DNA of 35,524 nt from DATLZM01 sp035559315 (lineage in GTDB: Bacteria; Actinomycetota; UBA4738; HRBIN12). The DNA lies in assembly GCA_035559315.1 (NCBI GenBank), contig DATMBJ010000098.1:1-35524 (forward strand). Reading direction: 5' to 3'. The translations under genes were made by a program, and so were the position numbers. The number at the start of each line of letters is the position of its first letter. The first letter of the stretch is position 1. The notes under the pieces are model-generated. The model was given only the letters and a program-made list of their open reading frames with translations. It was not told where the DNA came from and searched no databases. Shown here one piece after another: positions 7,852 through 15,684 of the stretch.

Positions 7852-9197
7852 GGGCCGACCGCCTCCTCCACGGCCCGGAACCGATCCAGGGCCCGACCGA
7901 CGAAGAGCTCGGCCGCTCCGAGGGCGCGCTCGGGGTCGAGCGCCTCCCGGAGCGCCTCCGGGGAGAGGGCCTCCGCCACCCGGGGCTCCTCCTCGGCCGC
8001 CCGGAGGAGGTCGAGGCCCTCCGCGGCGGCCCGCCGGCACACCTCGGCGACCACCCGGAACGCCTCGGGGCCGCCGAGGACCGGGGCCAGGGCCGAGGCG
8101 AGCGAGGCGGCCATCGCCTGCCCACCGCCGAGCTCCAGGTTGGCCCGCATCCGCGCCGGGTCCACCCGGAGGTCCTCGACGGCCGCCCGGACGTGGCCCA
8201 CGGCGGCGGCCGCGGCTCGGAAGAGCTGGGGGACGGCCGACCACTCCACCTGCCAGGCTCCGACCGCGCGCTCGTGCTCGTGCGCCATCGAGGCGAGGAC
8301 CGCCCCGGCGTTGGCCGCGGCGATCCGGGCCGCCGCGACGGCGAGCGGCGCGTGCACCGGGTTCCGCTTCTGCGGCATCGAGGACGACCCCCCGCCCCCG
8401 GGCGGCCCGCCCTCCGCGGCCTCGCCCACCTCGGTCTGGGAGAGCAGCAGGATGTCCGCGGCGACGTTGGCGGCGGACCCCGCCGCGATGGCGACCCCGG
8501 CGGCGAGCTCGGCCACCGGGGCCCGCTCCGCGTGCCAGGGCAGGTCGGGAGCGGCGAGCCCCAGCTCCTCGGCGAGCAGCACGACCACCCTGGGCCCCTC
8601 GGGGCCCATCGTCGCGAGGGTCCCCACGGGGCCCCCCAGCTGGACCGGCAGCGCGCGGCGGAGGGCCGCCAGCCGCTCCAGCTCCCGGGTCACCGACGCG
8701 AGCCACCGGGCCGCCTTCAGCCCGAACGTGATCGGCGCCGCGTGCTGGAGGAGCGTCCGCCCCACCATCGGGGTCCCGGCGTGGCGCTCGGCGAGCCCGG
8801 CGCAGGCCCGGCCCACCGCGAGCAGGTCGTCCCGCAGGACCTCGAGCCCCTCCGCGGCCTGGAGCACGAGCCCGGTGTCGATCGCGTCCTGGCTCGTGGC
8901 GCCGAGGTGGACGTAGCTCCTGGCCTCCTCGGGGACGAGGGCGGTGAGCTCGCGGACCAGCGGGATCGCGAGGTTCCCGTCGACCTCCGCGCGGCGGAAG
9001 AGGGCCGGGAGGTCGAACCGACCCACGTCGCAGGCCCCCTCGATGGCCCGGGCGGCCTCCGGCGGGACGATCCCGACCCGGGCCTGGGCGCGCGCCAGCC
9101 CGGCCTCGAACCGCAACATCGCGGCGACCCTGGCGGCGGGCGAGAACGCCGCCTCCATCCGCTCGGTGGTGGCGAGCGGGTCGACGGGGTCGGTCAC
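7848..9197 (-). CDS. pcaB: 3-carboxy-cis,cis-muconate cycloisomerase
   Basis: A 449-residue member of the fumarase/argininosuccinate-lyase superfamily that cyclises beta-carboxy-cis,cis-muconate to gamma-carboxymuconolactone. The three superfamily regions are present: HLGATSQD at 97-104, GRTLLQHA at 146-153 and the flexible-loop signature SSSMPQKRNP at 271-280. An unusually glycine-rich stretch (GGPPGGGG) precedes the signature. The GTG start at 9197 gives the expected N-terminus, and the length is typical. It lies 43 bases downstream of pcaG. Context excludes adenylosuccinate lyase, which has the same fold. Confidence 0.92.
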   Translation of the reverse strand: MTDPVDPLATTERMEAAFSPAARVAAMLRFEAGLARAQARVGIVPPEAARAIEGACDVGRFDLPALFRRAEVDGNLAIPLVRELTALVPEEARSYVHLGATSQDAIDTGLVLQAAEGLEVLRDDLLAVGRACAGLAERHAGTPMVGRTLLQHAAPITFGLKAARWLASVTRELERLAALRRALPVQLGGPVGTLATMGPEGPRVVVLLAEELGLAAPDLPWHAERAPVAELAAGVAIAAGSAANVAADILLLSQTEVGEAAEGGPPGGGGSSSMPQKRNPVHAPLAVAAARIAAANAGAVLASMAHEHERAVGAWQVEWSAVPQLFRAAAAAVGHVRAAVEDLRVDPARMRANLELGGGQAMAASLASALAPVLGGPEAFRVVAEVCRRAAAEGLDLLRAAEEEPRVAEALSPEALREALDPERALGAAELFVGRALDRFRAVEEAVGP

Positions 9198-9240
9198 GTC
9201 GTCCCCGGCCGGTCGCCGGCCTCCCCCACCGCCGCCCCTC

Positions 9241-9807
9241 TCACAGGTCGAAGAACACGGTCTCGCGCTCGCCCTGGAGGACGATATCGAACCGGTACGC
9301 GGCCCCGGGGCCCGCCGCCCGGCGGGCGATCAGCGTGGGCCGCCGCTCCTCGGGCACCAGGCGGAGGAGCGGGTCCTCGGCGGTGGCGGGGTCGTCCTCG
9401 AAGTAGCAGCGGGTCGTGAGGCGGTCCAGGAGCCCCCTGGCGAACACGTGGAGGCAGACGTGGGGGGCCTGCCACCCGCCCCCCGGCCACGGCACGCGTC
9501 CCGGCTTCACCGTGTCGAAGGCGAACCGGCCCTCGGCGTCCGTCCCCGTCCGGCCGAACCCCAGGAACCCCGCGTCCCGGGGGCCCTCTCGGTCATCGAG
9601 GGGGTGCCGGAACCGGCCGAAGGAGTCCGCCTGCCACAGCTCGACCATGGCGTCGTCCACGGGCGCCCCGTCGCCGTCCAGGACCCTACCCTCGAGGCGG
9701 ATCCGCTCGCCCTCGGCCTCGGGCCCGGCGAGCACGGTGCGCGCCAGCCGCAGGAGGCAGGGGTGGAAGAACGGCCCGACGGTCTGGGGAGGCGTGGGCT
9801 CAGGCAT
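9241..9807 (-). CDS. pcaG: Protocatechuate 3,4-dioxygenase alpha subunit
   Basis: A 188-residue non-catalytic partner in the intradiol ring-cleavage enzyme. It begins with PQTVGPFFHPCL, the usual N-terminal alpha-subunit motif. It retains the intradiol core ELWQADSFGRF and the FDTVKPG / WQAPHVCLHVF segment. It lacks the two Tyr and two His iron ligands found in the beta subunit, as expected. The ATG at 9807 lies inside the last codons of pcaH (8-bp overlap), so the two subunits are translationally coupled. Confidence 0.93.
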   Translation of the reverse strand: MPEPTPPQTVGPFFHPCLLRLARTVLAGPEAEGERIRLEGRVLDGDGAPVDDAMVELWQADSFGRFRHPLDDREGPRDAGFLGFGRTGTDAEGRFAFDTVKPGRVPWPGGGWQAPHVCLHVFARGLLDRLTTRCYFEDDPATAEDPLLRLVPEERRPTLIARRAAGPGAAYRFDIVLQGERETVFFDL

Positions 9808-10531
9808 ACCGACGCTCGGCGTCCTCGAAGGGGGTGGCCCGGGGGCCCGCCAGCACGATGTCCCACACGAACCCGAGCGCCCACATGGGCTGGGTGACCT
9901 GGTGGTCGTACCGGGCGACCAGGCGGGCCCTGGCCCCCTCGTCGGGGATCGAGTTGAAGATCGGGTCCAGCGGGAGCAGCGGGTCCCCCGGGAAGTACAT
10001 CTGCGTGATCAGCCGGGTCACGAACGACGGTCCGAACAGCGAGAAGTGGATGTGGGCCGGACGCCAGGAGTTCGGGTCGTTGGGCCAGGGGTAGGCCCCC
10101 GGCTTGATCGTGAGGAACCGGTAGCGCCCGTCGTCGTCGGTGAGGCACCAGCCCAGACCGAGGAAGTTCGGATCGAGGGGCGCCCCGTGGAGGTCCCGCT
10201 CGTGGTGGTAGCGCCCGGCGGCGTTCGCCTGCCATACCTCGACCAGCGTGCCGGGCTGCGGGCGGCCGTCCGCGTCCAGGACCCGTCCGGTCACGATGAT
10301 CCGCTCGCCGATCGCCTCCCCGCCGGTCCCCGCGTTCGTCGTGAGGTCGGCGTCCGGCTCGACCATCCCGGCCATCGCCGGTCCCGGGCCGGAGAGCTCC
10401 GAGAGCGTGAGCGGGGCCTCGAGGAGGGGTCGAGTGGGCGCCCGCCGGCTCGTCGAGCGGTACGCCTCGAACAGGTAGGCGGGGTACTCCCCGGGCCGCT
10501 CCGCCCGGCGGGACCAGCGCCCCTCAGCCAT
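9800..10531 (-). CDS. pcaH: Protocatechuate 3,4-dioxygenase beta subunit
   Basis: A 243-residue iron-binding subunit that cleaves protocatechuate between C3 and C4 to beta-carboxy-cis,cis-muconate. The Fe(III) ligands are recognisable: Y108 (GRYHH), Y147 (KPGAYPWPN) and H160/H162 (RPAHIHFS). LVEVWQANAAGRY near residue 97 is the intradiol signature. ATG 10531 is used, giving an 8-bp overlap with the upstream pcaC. Gene order pcaC-H-G-B-D is compact and complete for the steps from protocatechuate to beta-ketoadipate. Confidence 0.95.
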   Translation of the reverse strand: MAEGRWSRRAERPGEYPAYLFEAYRSTSRRAPTRPLLEAPLTLSELSGPGPAMAGMVEPDADLTTNAGTGGEAIGERIIVTGRVLDADGRPQPGTLVEVWQANAAGRYHHERDLHGAPLDPNFLGLGWCLTDDDGRYRFLTIKPGAYPWPNDPNSWRPAHIHFSLFGPSFVTRLITQMYFPGDPLLPLDPIFNSIPDEGARARLVARYDHQVTQPMWALGFVWDIVLAGPRATPFEDAERRYA

Positions 10532-10919
10532 CGCCCTCCCCCTCCAGCACCGACCGGGCCAGGCCGAACGCGGCGTGGGCGGCCGGGATCCCCGCGTAGA
10601 CCGCGACGTGGAACAGGGCCTCGGCGAGTTCCTCGGGCTCCACCCCGGTCCGCCGGGACGCCCGCAGGTGCATCGCGAGCTCCTCGCGCCGCCCGAGGGC
10701 GGCGAGGATCGCGATCGTGAGCAGGCTCCGCGTCCGGCGGTCGAGCCCGGGCCGGGACCAGACCGAGCCCCAGGCGGTCTCGGTGATGAAGTCCTGGAAG
10801 TCCGCGTCGAGGACCGACCGCTCCGCCGCCGCCCGGTCCACGTGTTCGTCGCCCAGGACCTCGCGGCGGACCCGCATCCCCAGCTCGTACCGGTCGCCCC
10901 GACCCCGGCCCGGATCCAC
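10524..10919 (-). CDS. pcaC: 4-carboxymuconolactone decarboxylase
   Basis: A 131-residue small helical protein of the carboxymuconolactone decarboxylase family that decarboxylates gamma-carboxymuconolactone to beta-ketoadipate enol-lactone. Family features are GMRVRREVLGDEHVDRA near residue 14, FQDFITETAWGSVWSRPGLD near residue 41, SLLTIAILAALGR near residue 65 and GIPAAHAAFG near residue 110. GTG 10919 is preceded by GGGGAGG at good spacing. It is the first gene of the pca operon, 22 bases from a dyad operator. No lactonase domain is fused to it. Confidence 0.93.
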   Translation of the reverse strand: MDPGRGRGDRYELGMRVRREVLGDEHVDRAAAERSVLDADFQDFITETAWGSVWSRPGLDRRTRSLLTIAILAALGRREELAMHLRASRRTGVEPEELAEALFHVAVYAGIPAAHAAFGLARSVLEGEGDG

Positions 10920-10940
10920 CGTCGCCTCCCCTGCCGGTCG

Positions 10941-10961
10941 ATGGTCCGATGATCATACCAT
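10941..10961. promoter_or_regulatory. Dyad operator over the pca promoter -10
   Basis: ATGGT and ACCAT arms flank an 11-base centre. On the minus strand a good -10 hexamer, TATGAT (10957-10952), lies inside the dyad, about 33 bases before pcaC. A binding protein here would block pca transcription. The same arrangement recurs at 28676-28696 and, more loosely, at 33803-33823. It contains TGGTCCGATGA, close to the GntR/FadR-type TNGTNNNACNA pattern. Confidence 0.6.
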
Positions 10962-10996
10962 CTCGGCCGGGTCGGTCGGTTGCTACGATGCGCGCC

Positions 10997-12190
10997 ATGG
11001 ACCTCCGCTCGCTCGTCCGCGAGTCCGCCTCGAAGATCCTCCTGGTCGTGGTGGACGGGCTGGGCGGGATGGCCGACGAGCGCCACGGGACCGAGCTCGA
11101 GGAGGCCCGGACCCCGAACCTCGACCGGCTCGCCGCGGAGGGCGTGACCGGGCTGCTGGAGCCGGTGGGCCCGGGGATCACGCCCGGTTCGGGGCCGGGC
11201 CACCTGGCGCTGTTCGGCTACGACCCCCTCGCGTTCGAGCTGGGCCGGGGGGCCCTCTCCGCCGCCGGGCTCGGCTTCGACCTCGCCCCGGGCGACGTGG
11301 CGGCCCGGGGGAACCTCTGCACGCTCGACGAGGCGGGGAACGTCGTGGACCGCCGGGCGGGGCGGATCCCCGACGACGAGGCCCGGAGGGTGGTGGAGCG
11401 GCTCGAGCGGGAGGTCAGGGTGGAGGGGGTCCGGGTGTTCTTCCGTCACGAGCGGCAGCACCGGCTCCTCGTGGTCCTCCGGGGGGAGGGGCTCGACCCC
11501 GGCGTCACGGACACCGACCCGCAGGGCGTGGGGGTCCCGCCGCTCCCTCCGCGCCCCACGAGGCCCGAGGCCCGGCGGACGGCGGAGCTCGTGGCGGCGG
11601 TGGTCGCCGAGGCGCGGCGGGTCCTCGCGGACGAGCCCCGGGCCAACGGGCTCCTCCTCCGCGGCTTCGACACCCACCGCGAGCTGCCCCCGTTCCCCGA
11701 GCGGACCGGTCTGCGCGCCTGCGCCGCAGCCGTGTACCCGATGTACCGGGGGGTGGCCAAGCTCCTCGGGTTCGAGGTGCTCGGCGAGCCCGCCGACCTC
11801 GGGAGCCAGGTGGCGCTGGTCCGGGAGGCGTGGCCCCGGTTCGACTTCTTCTTCGTCCACCACAAGGACGCCGACTCCGCGGGGGAGGACGGCGACCGGG
11901 CCCGGAAGATCGCGGCGATCGAGGCCCTGGACGCGGCCATCCCGGACCTCCTGGCGCTCGGGCCCGACGTGGTGGCGGTGACCGGCGACCACGCGACCCC
12001 ATCGCAGATGGCGGCCCACTCCTGGCACCCGGTCCCCGTGCTGGTCCGCGGGCCGCGGTGCGGGCGTGACGAGGTCCAGCGGTTCGGGGAGCGGTGGTGC
12101 CGGGCGGGCGGGCTCGGCCTGCGCCGGTCCACGGACCTGCTCCCGATCCTCCTGGCGAACGCCGGGCGCCTGGCGAAGTACGGGGCGTGA
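10997..12190 (+). CDS. apgM: 2,3-bisphosphoglycerate-independent phosphoglycerate mutase, archaeal type
   Basis: A 397-residue alkaline-phosphatase-superfamily mutase that interconverts 3- and 2-phosphoglycerate. Family marks are LLVVVDGLGG with a metal-binding Asp near residue 22, TPNLDRLAAEG, GSGPGHLALFGYDP, VHHKDADSAGEDGD with the KIAAIEALD helix, and the metal-binding VTGDHATPS near residue 330. The length fits ApgM rather than the roughly 510-residue GpmI. The start is ATG 10997 or 10988. A TACGAT -10-like hexamer at 10984-10989 would give a leaderless transcript from 10997. The gene is divergent from the pca operon and shares its regulatory gap, an unusual neighbour for a glycolytic gene. 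Confidence 0.88.
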   Translation: MDLRSLVRESASKILLVVVDGLGGMADERHGTELEEARTPNLDRLAAEGVTGLLEPVGPGITPGSGPGHLALFGYDPLAFELGRGALSAAGLGFDLAPGDVAARGNLCTLDEAGNVVDRRAGRIPDDEARRVVERLEREVRVEGVRVFFRHERQHRLLVVLRGEGLDPGVTDTDPQGVGVPPLPPRPTRPEARRTAELVAAVVAEARRVLADEPRANGLLLRGFDTHRELPPFPERTGLRACAAAVYPMYRGVAKLLGFEVLGEPADLGSQVALVREAWPRFDFFFVHHKDADSAGEDGDRARKIAAIEALDAAIPDLLALGPDVVAVTGDHATPSQMAAHSWHPVPVLVRGPRCGRDEVQRFGERWCRAGGLGLRRSTDLLPILLANAGRLAKYGA

Positions 12191-12193
12191 ACG

Positions 12194-12940
12194 ATGTGCG
12201 TCGACCCCTCGGCCCGCGCGCCGCGCCCGCCCCGGACCGGCGGGCTCGCGTCGTCCGAGCGCCTCGAGCTCGTCGCCGAGGACGGCAACCGGATCGCGGC
12301 CCGCCTGGCCCGCACCGGGGAACCGGGCGCGCCGGGCGTGGTCGTCCTGCCCGACGTCCGCGGTCTCCACCCCTACTACGAGGACCTCGCCGAGCAGCTC
12401 GCGGAGGCCGGGGCCCACGCCCTCGCCATCGACCCCTACGGCCGGACCGCCGGGCCGGGGTACCGGGACGAGGCGTTCGACTTCGCCCCGCACCGGGAGC
12501 GGACGACCGACGACCATCTCCGGACCGACGTCCGGGCCGCCGCCGCGACGCTGCGGGAGCGGGGGGCGTCGCGCGTCTTCGTGCTGGGCTTCTGCTTCGG
12601 GGGCCGCGCGGCGCTCCTCCAGGCATCCCAGCCCGGGATCGACGGCGTGATCGGCTTCTACGGGTGGCCGGCCCGGGGCGACGGCAGCTCCCCGATCGAG
12701 GAGGCCCGGCGCGGGCTCCTGCGCGCGCCGGTGCTCGCCCTGTTCGGCGGGGCCGACCGTGGGATCACCCCCGATCAGGTCGAGGCCTACCGCGAGGCCC
12801 TGGCCGCGTCCGGCGTGCCCCACGAGGTCGTCGTGTACCCGGGCGCCCCCCACAGCTTCTTCGACCGGGCGATGACCGAGCACGCCGAAGCCTGCGCCGA
12901 CGCCTGGCGGCGGGTGCTCGCGTTCCTGGGGGTGGGGTAG
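12194..12940 (+). CDS. Dienelactone hydrolase family protein
   Basis: A 248-residue alpha/beta hydrolase with the Cys-Asp-His triad characteristic of dienelactone hydrolase: C134 in GFCFGG, D188 in FGGADRGIT and H220 in GAPHSFFDR. VVLPDVRGLHPYYED near residue 50 is also typical. Family members hydrolyse 4-carboxymethylenebut-2-en-4-olide in chlorocatechol pathways, but many homologues act on other lactones or esters. It starts three bases after apgM and is probably co-transcribed with it. Its closeness to pca genes suggests a role in aromatic breakdown, but no other modified-ortho-cleavage gene is present. Confidence 0.88.
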   Translation: MCVDPSARAPRPPRTGGLASSERLELVAEDGNRIAARLARTGEPGAPGVVVLPDVRGLHPYYEDLAEQLAEAGAHALAIDPYGRTAGPGYRDEAFDFAPHRERTTDDHLRTDVRAAAATLRERGASRVFVLGFCFGGRAALLQASQPGIDGVIGFYGWPARGDGSSPIEEARRGLLRAPVLALFGGADRGITPDQVEAYREALAASGVPHEVVVYPGAPHSFFDRAMTEHAEACADAWRRVLAFLGVG

Positions 12941-13054
12941 GCCGGGTCGGGGCCGACGGGTCGCGGGACCGCGCGGGTCGAGGGACCCGGGTCCCCGCCC
13001 GGGGGGGCCGGACGGCCCTGCCGGGGACGGGGAGGTGGACCGTAGGGTCCGGCC

Positions 13055-13240
13055 GTGATGCTCGCGACGCGGATGCTCGAGGTCCGGGAGGGCGTCGTCA
13101 CCTGCCCCCTGCGGGGAGCGCTGGACGTGGAGCGGTGCCCGGCCTGCTCCTGGTACGCGGGGCGGAAGGGGGACGCCGTCGTGTGCCGGGCCCCGGAGGG
13201 CTGGGGCCGGGAGGCCCCCGACCTCCCGCCGCCGGCCTGA
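13055..13240 (+). CDS. Small Cys4 (probable zinc-binding) protein
   Basis: A 61-residue protein whose codons are almost all G/C-ending, supporting a real gene. Four cysteines at 17, 28, 31 and 44 are spaced C-x10-C-x2-C-x12-C, with RCPACSWYAG around the central pair, which looks like a compact zinc ribbon. The start is GTG 13055 or the next codon, ATG 13058. A TAGGGT hexamer (13043-13048) just upstream could drive a leaderless transcript. The stop is three bases from the end of the convergent MFS gene. No specific family is recognised. Confidence 0.6.
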   Translation: MMLATRMLEVREGVVTCPLRGALDVERCPACSWYAGRKGDAVVCRAPEGWGREAPDLPPPA

Positions 13241-13243
13241 GCC

Positions 13244-14494
13244 TCAGGCGCGCCCGAGCCGGGGCCGGGCGGCCATGCTGCGGCGGGCGGCGAGCTCGAG
13301 GGGCAGGTAGGCGGCGAGGAGGGCCAGGGGGACCAGGCGGAACATCGCCGCGAGCCCGAACGCCTCGGCCACGAACCCCCCGACGAGGGGCGCGATCAGC
13401 TTGCCGAGGTCCAGCCCGGCGTGGAGGAGGGCGGCCGTCATGCCGTGCCGCCGGTCGTCCTCGTCGCCAACGCCGTCGAAGGCCTCGGCCGAGCCTGTCA
13501 CCCGCAGGAGCCCTCGGGAGACCCCGGCGGCGGCGAACAGCGGGACCTGGAGCGCGAACGACGAGCGGAAGCTGGGGAGCAGGAACAGCGACGCCGCCCC
13601 CGCGAGCAGGAGCGGGAGCGTCATCCACCTCCCGTCGGTCCGTCCGAAGATGAACCCCGAGCCGAGTCGCACGGTCGACGATCCCCAGGCGCGCACGGTG
13701 ACCAGCACGCCGATCTGCGTGATGGAGAGCCCCGCGGGGATCACGAGGAGCGGGTGGAAGCTGTTCATGATCCCGCTCACGAAGTTGATGTAGACCATGA
13801 TCAGCACGCCGGCCCAGACCACCGCCGGCATCCCCGCGAGGTGGCGCCACGCCTCCCGGAGCCTCGCCGGGCGCTCGAGGAGGTCGGCGGCGGGGCCCAG
13901 GTCCGCCCGGCCCAGGGCGGCCACCATGATCGCCGCGGCGACCGCCGGGACCGCGGCGAGCACCAGGAAGCTCACGGTGAACCCGAAGGTGTCGGCGAGG
14001 AACCCGGCCGTCGCGCCGGCGACCGTGTGGCCCAGCCCGTTGAACCCCGAGTACCAACCCATCGCCCACGCCGTGGACACCCCCGGAGGCCGGGCCGCGA
14101 CGAGCGCCGCCATCTGGGCCGTGGTGGCCATCGACCACCCGAACCCGTCGATCGCCATCAGCGCCCCGAACGGCACCGTCCCGCGGACGAGCGGCACGAG
14201 CGCGAAGGCCCCCGCCGACATCGCGCCCCCCACCGTGAGCAGCCGTCGCGCCCGAGCGGTCGTGTAGACCGCGCCCACCGGCAGCCGGGCGGCGAGGGCG
14301 GCGCCGGCGAACACCCCGAGCACGGTACCGACCTCCGCCGGGCCGGCCCGCAGCTCGACCGCGAGGTAGGGCGGGACCAGGACGTGGAGCATCGCCTCGC
14401 CGGCGCTGAAGAGGAAGACGCAGACGTAGATGGGCGCGAGCGGGTTCGAGCGGGCCAGCGGGTTGCGGGAGACCCGGGGCCGCGCCTCAGCCAT
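13244..14494 (-). CDS. Major facilitator superfamily transporter
   Basis: A 416-residue, roughly 12-helix transporter. The loop between helices 2 and 3 (AARLPVGAVYTTARARRLL) is a degenerate version of the MFS G-x-x-x-D-R motif. The second half has the symmetrical GSGFIFGRTDGRWMT. The central loop around residues 195-215 is cytosolic and charged. ATG 14494 overlaps the ATPase gene by 8 bp, so it is the last gene of the same operon. The substrate cannot be told from sequence; the operon context suggests an organic acid or export of a pathway product. Confidence 0.85.
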   Translation of the reverse strand: MAEARPRVSRNPLARSNPLAPIYVCVFLFSAGEAMLHVLVPPYLAVELRAGPAEVGTVLGVFAGAALAARLPVGAVYTTARARRLLTVGGAMSAGAFALVPLVRGTVPFGALMAIDGFGWSMATTAQMAALVAARPPGVSTAWAMGWYSGFNGLGHTVAGATAGFLADTFGFTVSFLVLAAVPAVAAAIMVAALGRADLGPAADLLERPARLREAWRHLAGMPAVVWAGVLIMVYINFVSGIMNSFHPLLVIPAGLSITQIGVLVTVRAWGSSTVRLGSGFIFGRTDGRWMTLPLLLAGAASLFLLPSFRSSFALQVPLFAAAGVSRGLLRVTGSAEAFDGVGDEDDRRHGMTAALLHAGLDLGKLIAPLVGGFVAEAFGLAAMFRLVPLALLAAYLPLELAARRSMAARPRLGRA

Positions 14495-15683
14495 CGGCCG
14501 GGATCAGCGTGCAGGCGGTGTCGGGGAACGTGAGCCACACCCGCGTCCCCGGCGGGATCGAGAGGGTGGGGTTGCACCGCGCCCGGACCTCCAGGCCGCC
14601 GACGGCGACCACGTGGTCCACCGACTCCCCGAGGAACGCCCGGGCCTGGACCACCCCCTCCCAGGCGGGGTGGTCGCCGGCCGGGGGGTCGCCGGCCTCG
14701 AGCCCCACGTGCTCGGGACGGATGCAGACCACGACGCGGGTCCCCACCGGCAGCGACGCCGCGGAGGTCGCGCGCAGCGGCCCATGGTCGGTCCGCACCG
14801 TGTAGGAGCCCTCGGGGCCGACCTCCGCCACGTCGCCCTCGATGAAGTTGGAGGTCCCGATGAAGTCGGCGACGAACCGGGACCGGGGCCGCTCGTACAC
14901 CTCCCGGGGCTTCCCCTCCTGTTCGATCCGCCCGTCCCGCATCACCGCGATCCGGTTCGACATCGCGAGCGCCTCGACCTGGTCGTGGGTCACGTAGATC
15001 GCGGTGATCCCGAGGTTCCGCTGGAGCCGCTTGAGCTCGAACCGCATCTCCTCGCGGAGCTTCGCGTCCAGGTTCGAGAGCGGCTCGTCCAGGAGGAGGA
15101 GCGGCGGGCGCATCACGAGGGCCCGGGCCAGGGCCAGCCGCTGCTGCTGGCCGCCCGAGAGGTCGGTGGCCTGCCGGTCCACGAGGGCCTCCAGGCGGAC
15201 GGTCCGCAGCACCTCCTCCACCCGCCGCCTGATCTCCGCGCGCGAGGGGCGCCGGCGGCGGGGGAGCACCTCCAACGGGAACGCCACGTTCCGGTACACG
15301 TTCATGTGGGGCCAGATCGCGTAGGACTGGAACACCATCCCCAGGCCCCGCTCGTTCGCCCGCAGGTTCACGCCCCGGGTCGAGGAGAACAGCACCCGGC
15401 CCGAGACCACGATCTCGCCGGCGTCGGGCCGCTCGAGCCCGGCGACGCAGCGGAGGGTGGTGGTCTTCCCGCACCCCGACGGACCGAGGAGCGTGAACAT
15501 CTGCCCCGGCTGCACGGCGAACGAGATCCCGTCCACCGCCGCGACCCGCCGCTCCCGCTCCGAGCGGCTCCCCCGGAAGGTCTTGACGAGCCCCCCGACT
15601 TCGAGGAGCGCGGCGTGGCCCAGCGGGGCCTCCCCGGCGGGGACCCCGGCGACCTCTGCACCGACGTTGGGCTGGGTTTGCAT
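14487..15683 (-). CDS. ABC transporter ATPase, iron(III)/spermidine-putrescine type
   Basis: A 398-residue cytosolic ATPase. Walker A is GPSGCGKTT (about 68-76), the Q-loop lies near MVFQSYAIWPHMNV, the signature is LSGGQQQR, Walker B is LLLLDEP and the switch His is in VTHDQVEAL. A C-terminal TOBE domain (from about 290) contains CIRPEHVGLE. This architecture belongs to the CUT1/FbpC/PotA group. It follows the permease by one base and precedes the MFS gene by an 8-bp overlap. It should energise the double permease encoded upstream. Confidence 0.93.
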   Translation of the reverse strand: MQTQPNVGAEVAGVPAGEAPLGHAALLEVGGLVKTFRGSRSERERRVAAVDGISFAVQPGQMFTLLGPSGCGKTTTLRCVAGLERPDAGEIVVSGRVLFSSTRGVNLRANERGLGMVFQSYAIWPHMNVYRNVAFPLEVLPRRRRPSRAEIRRRVEEVLRTVRLEALVDRQATDLSGGQQQRLALARALVMRPPLLLLDEPLSNLDAKLREEMRFELKRLQRNLGITAIYVTHDQVEALAMSNRIAVMRDGRIEQEGKPREVYERPRSRFVADFIGTSNFIEGDVAEVGPEGSYTVRTDHGPLRATSAASLPVGTRVVVCIRPEHVGLEAGDPPAGDHPAWEGVVQARAFLGESVDHVVAVGGLEVRARCNPTLSIPPGTRVWLTFPDTACTLIPADG

Positions 15684-15684
15684 C

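Noticed and set aside
12951..13040. GC-rich palindromes such as GGGACCCGGGTCCC between the hydrolase and the Cys4 gene
   Set aside because: Short G/C palindromes are expected by chance at this base composition, and no clean stem-loop with terminator spacing stands out.
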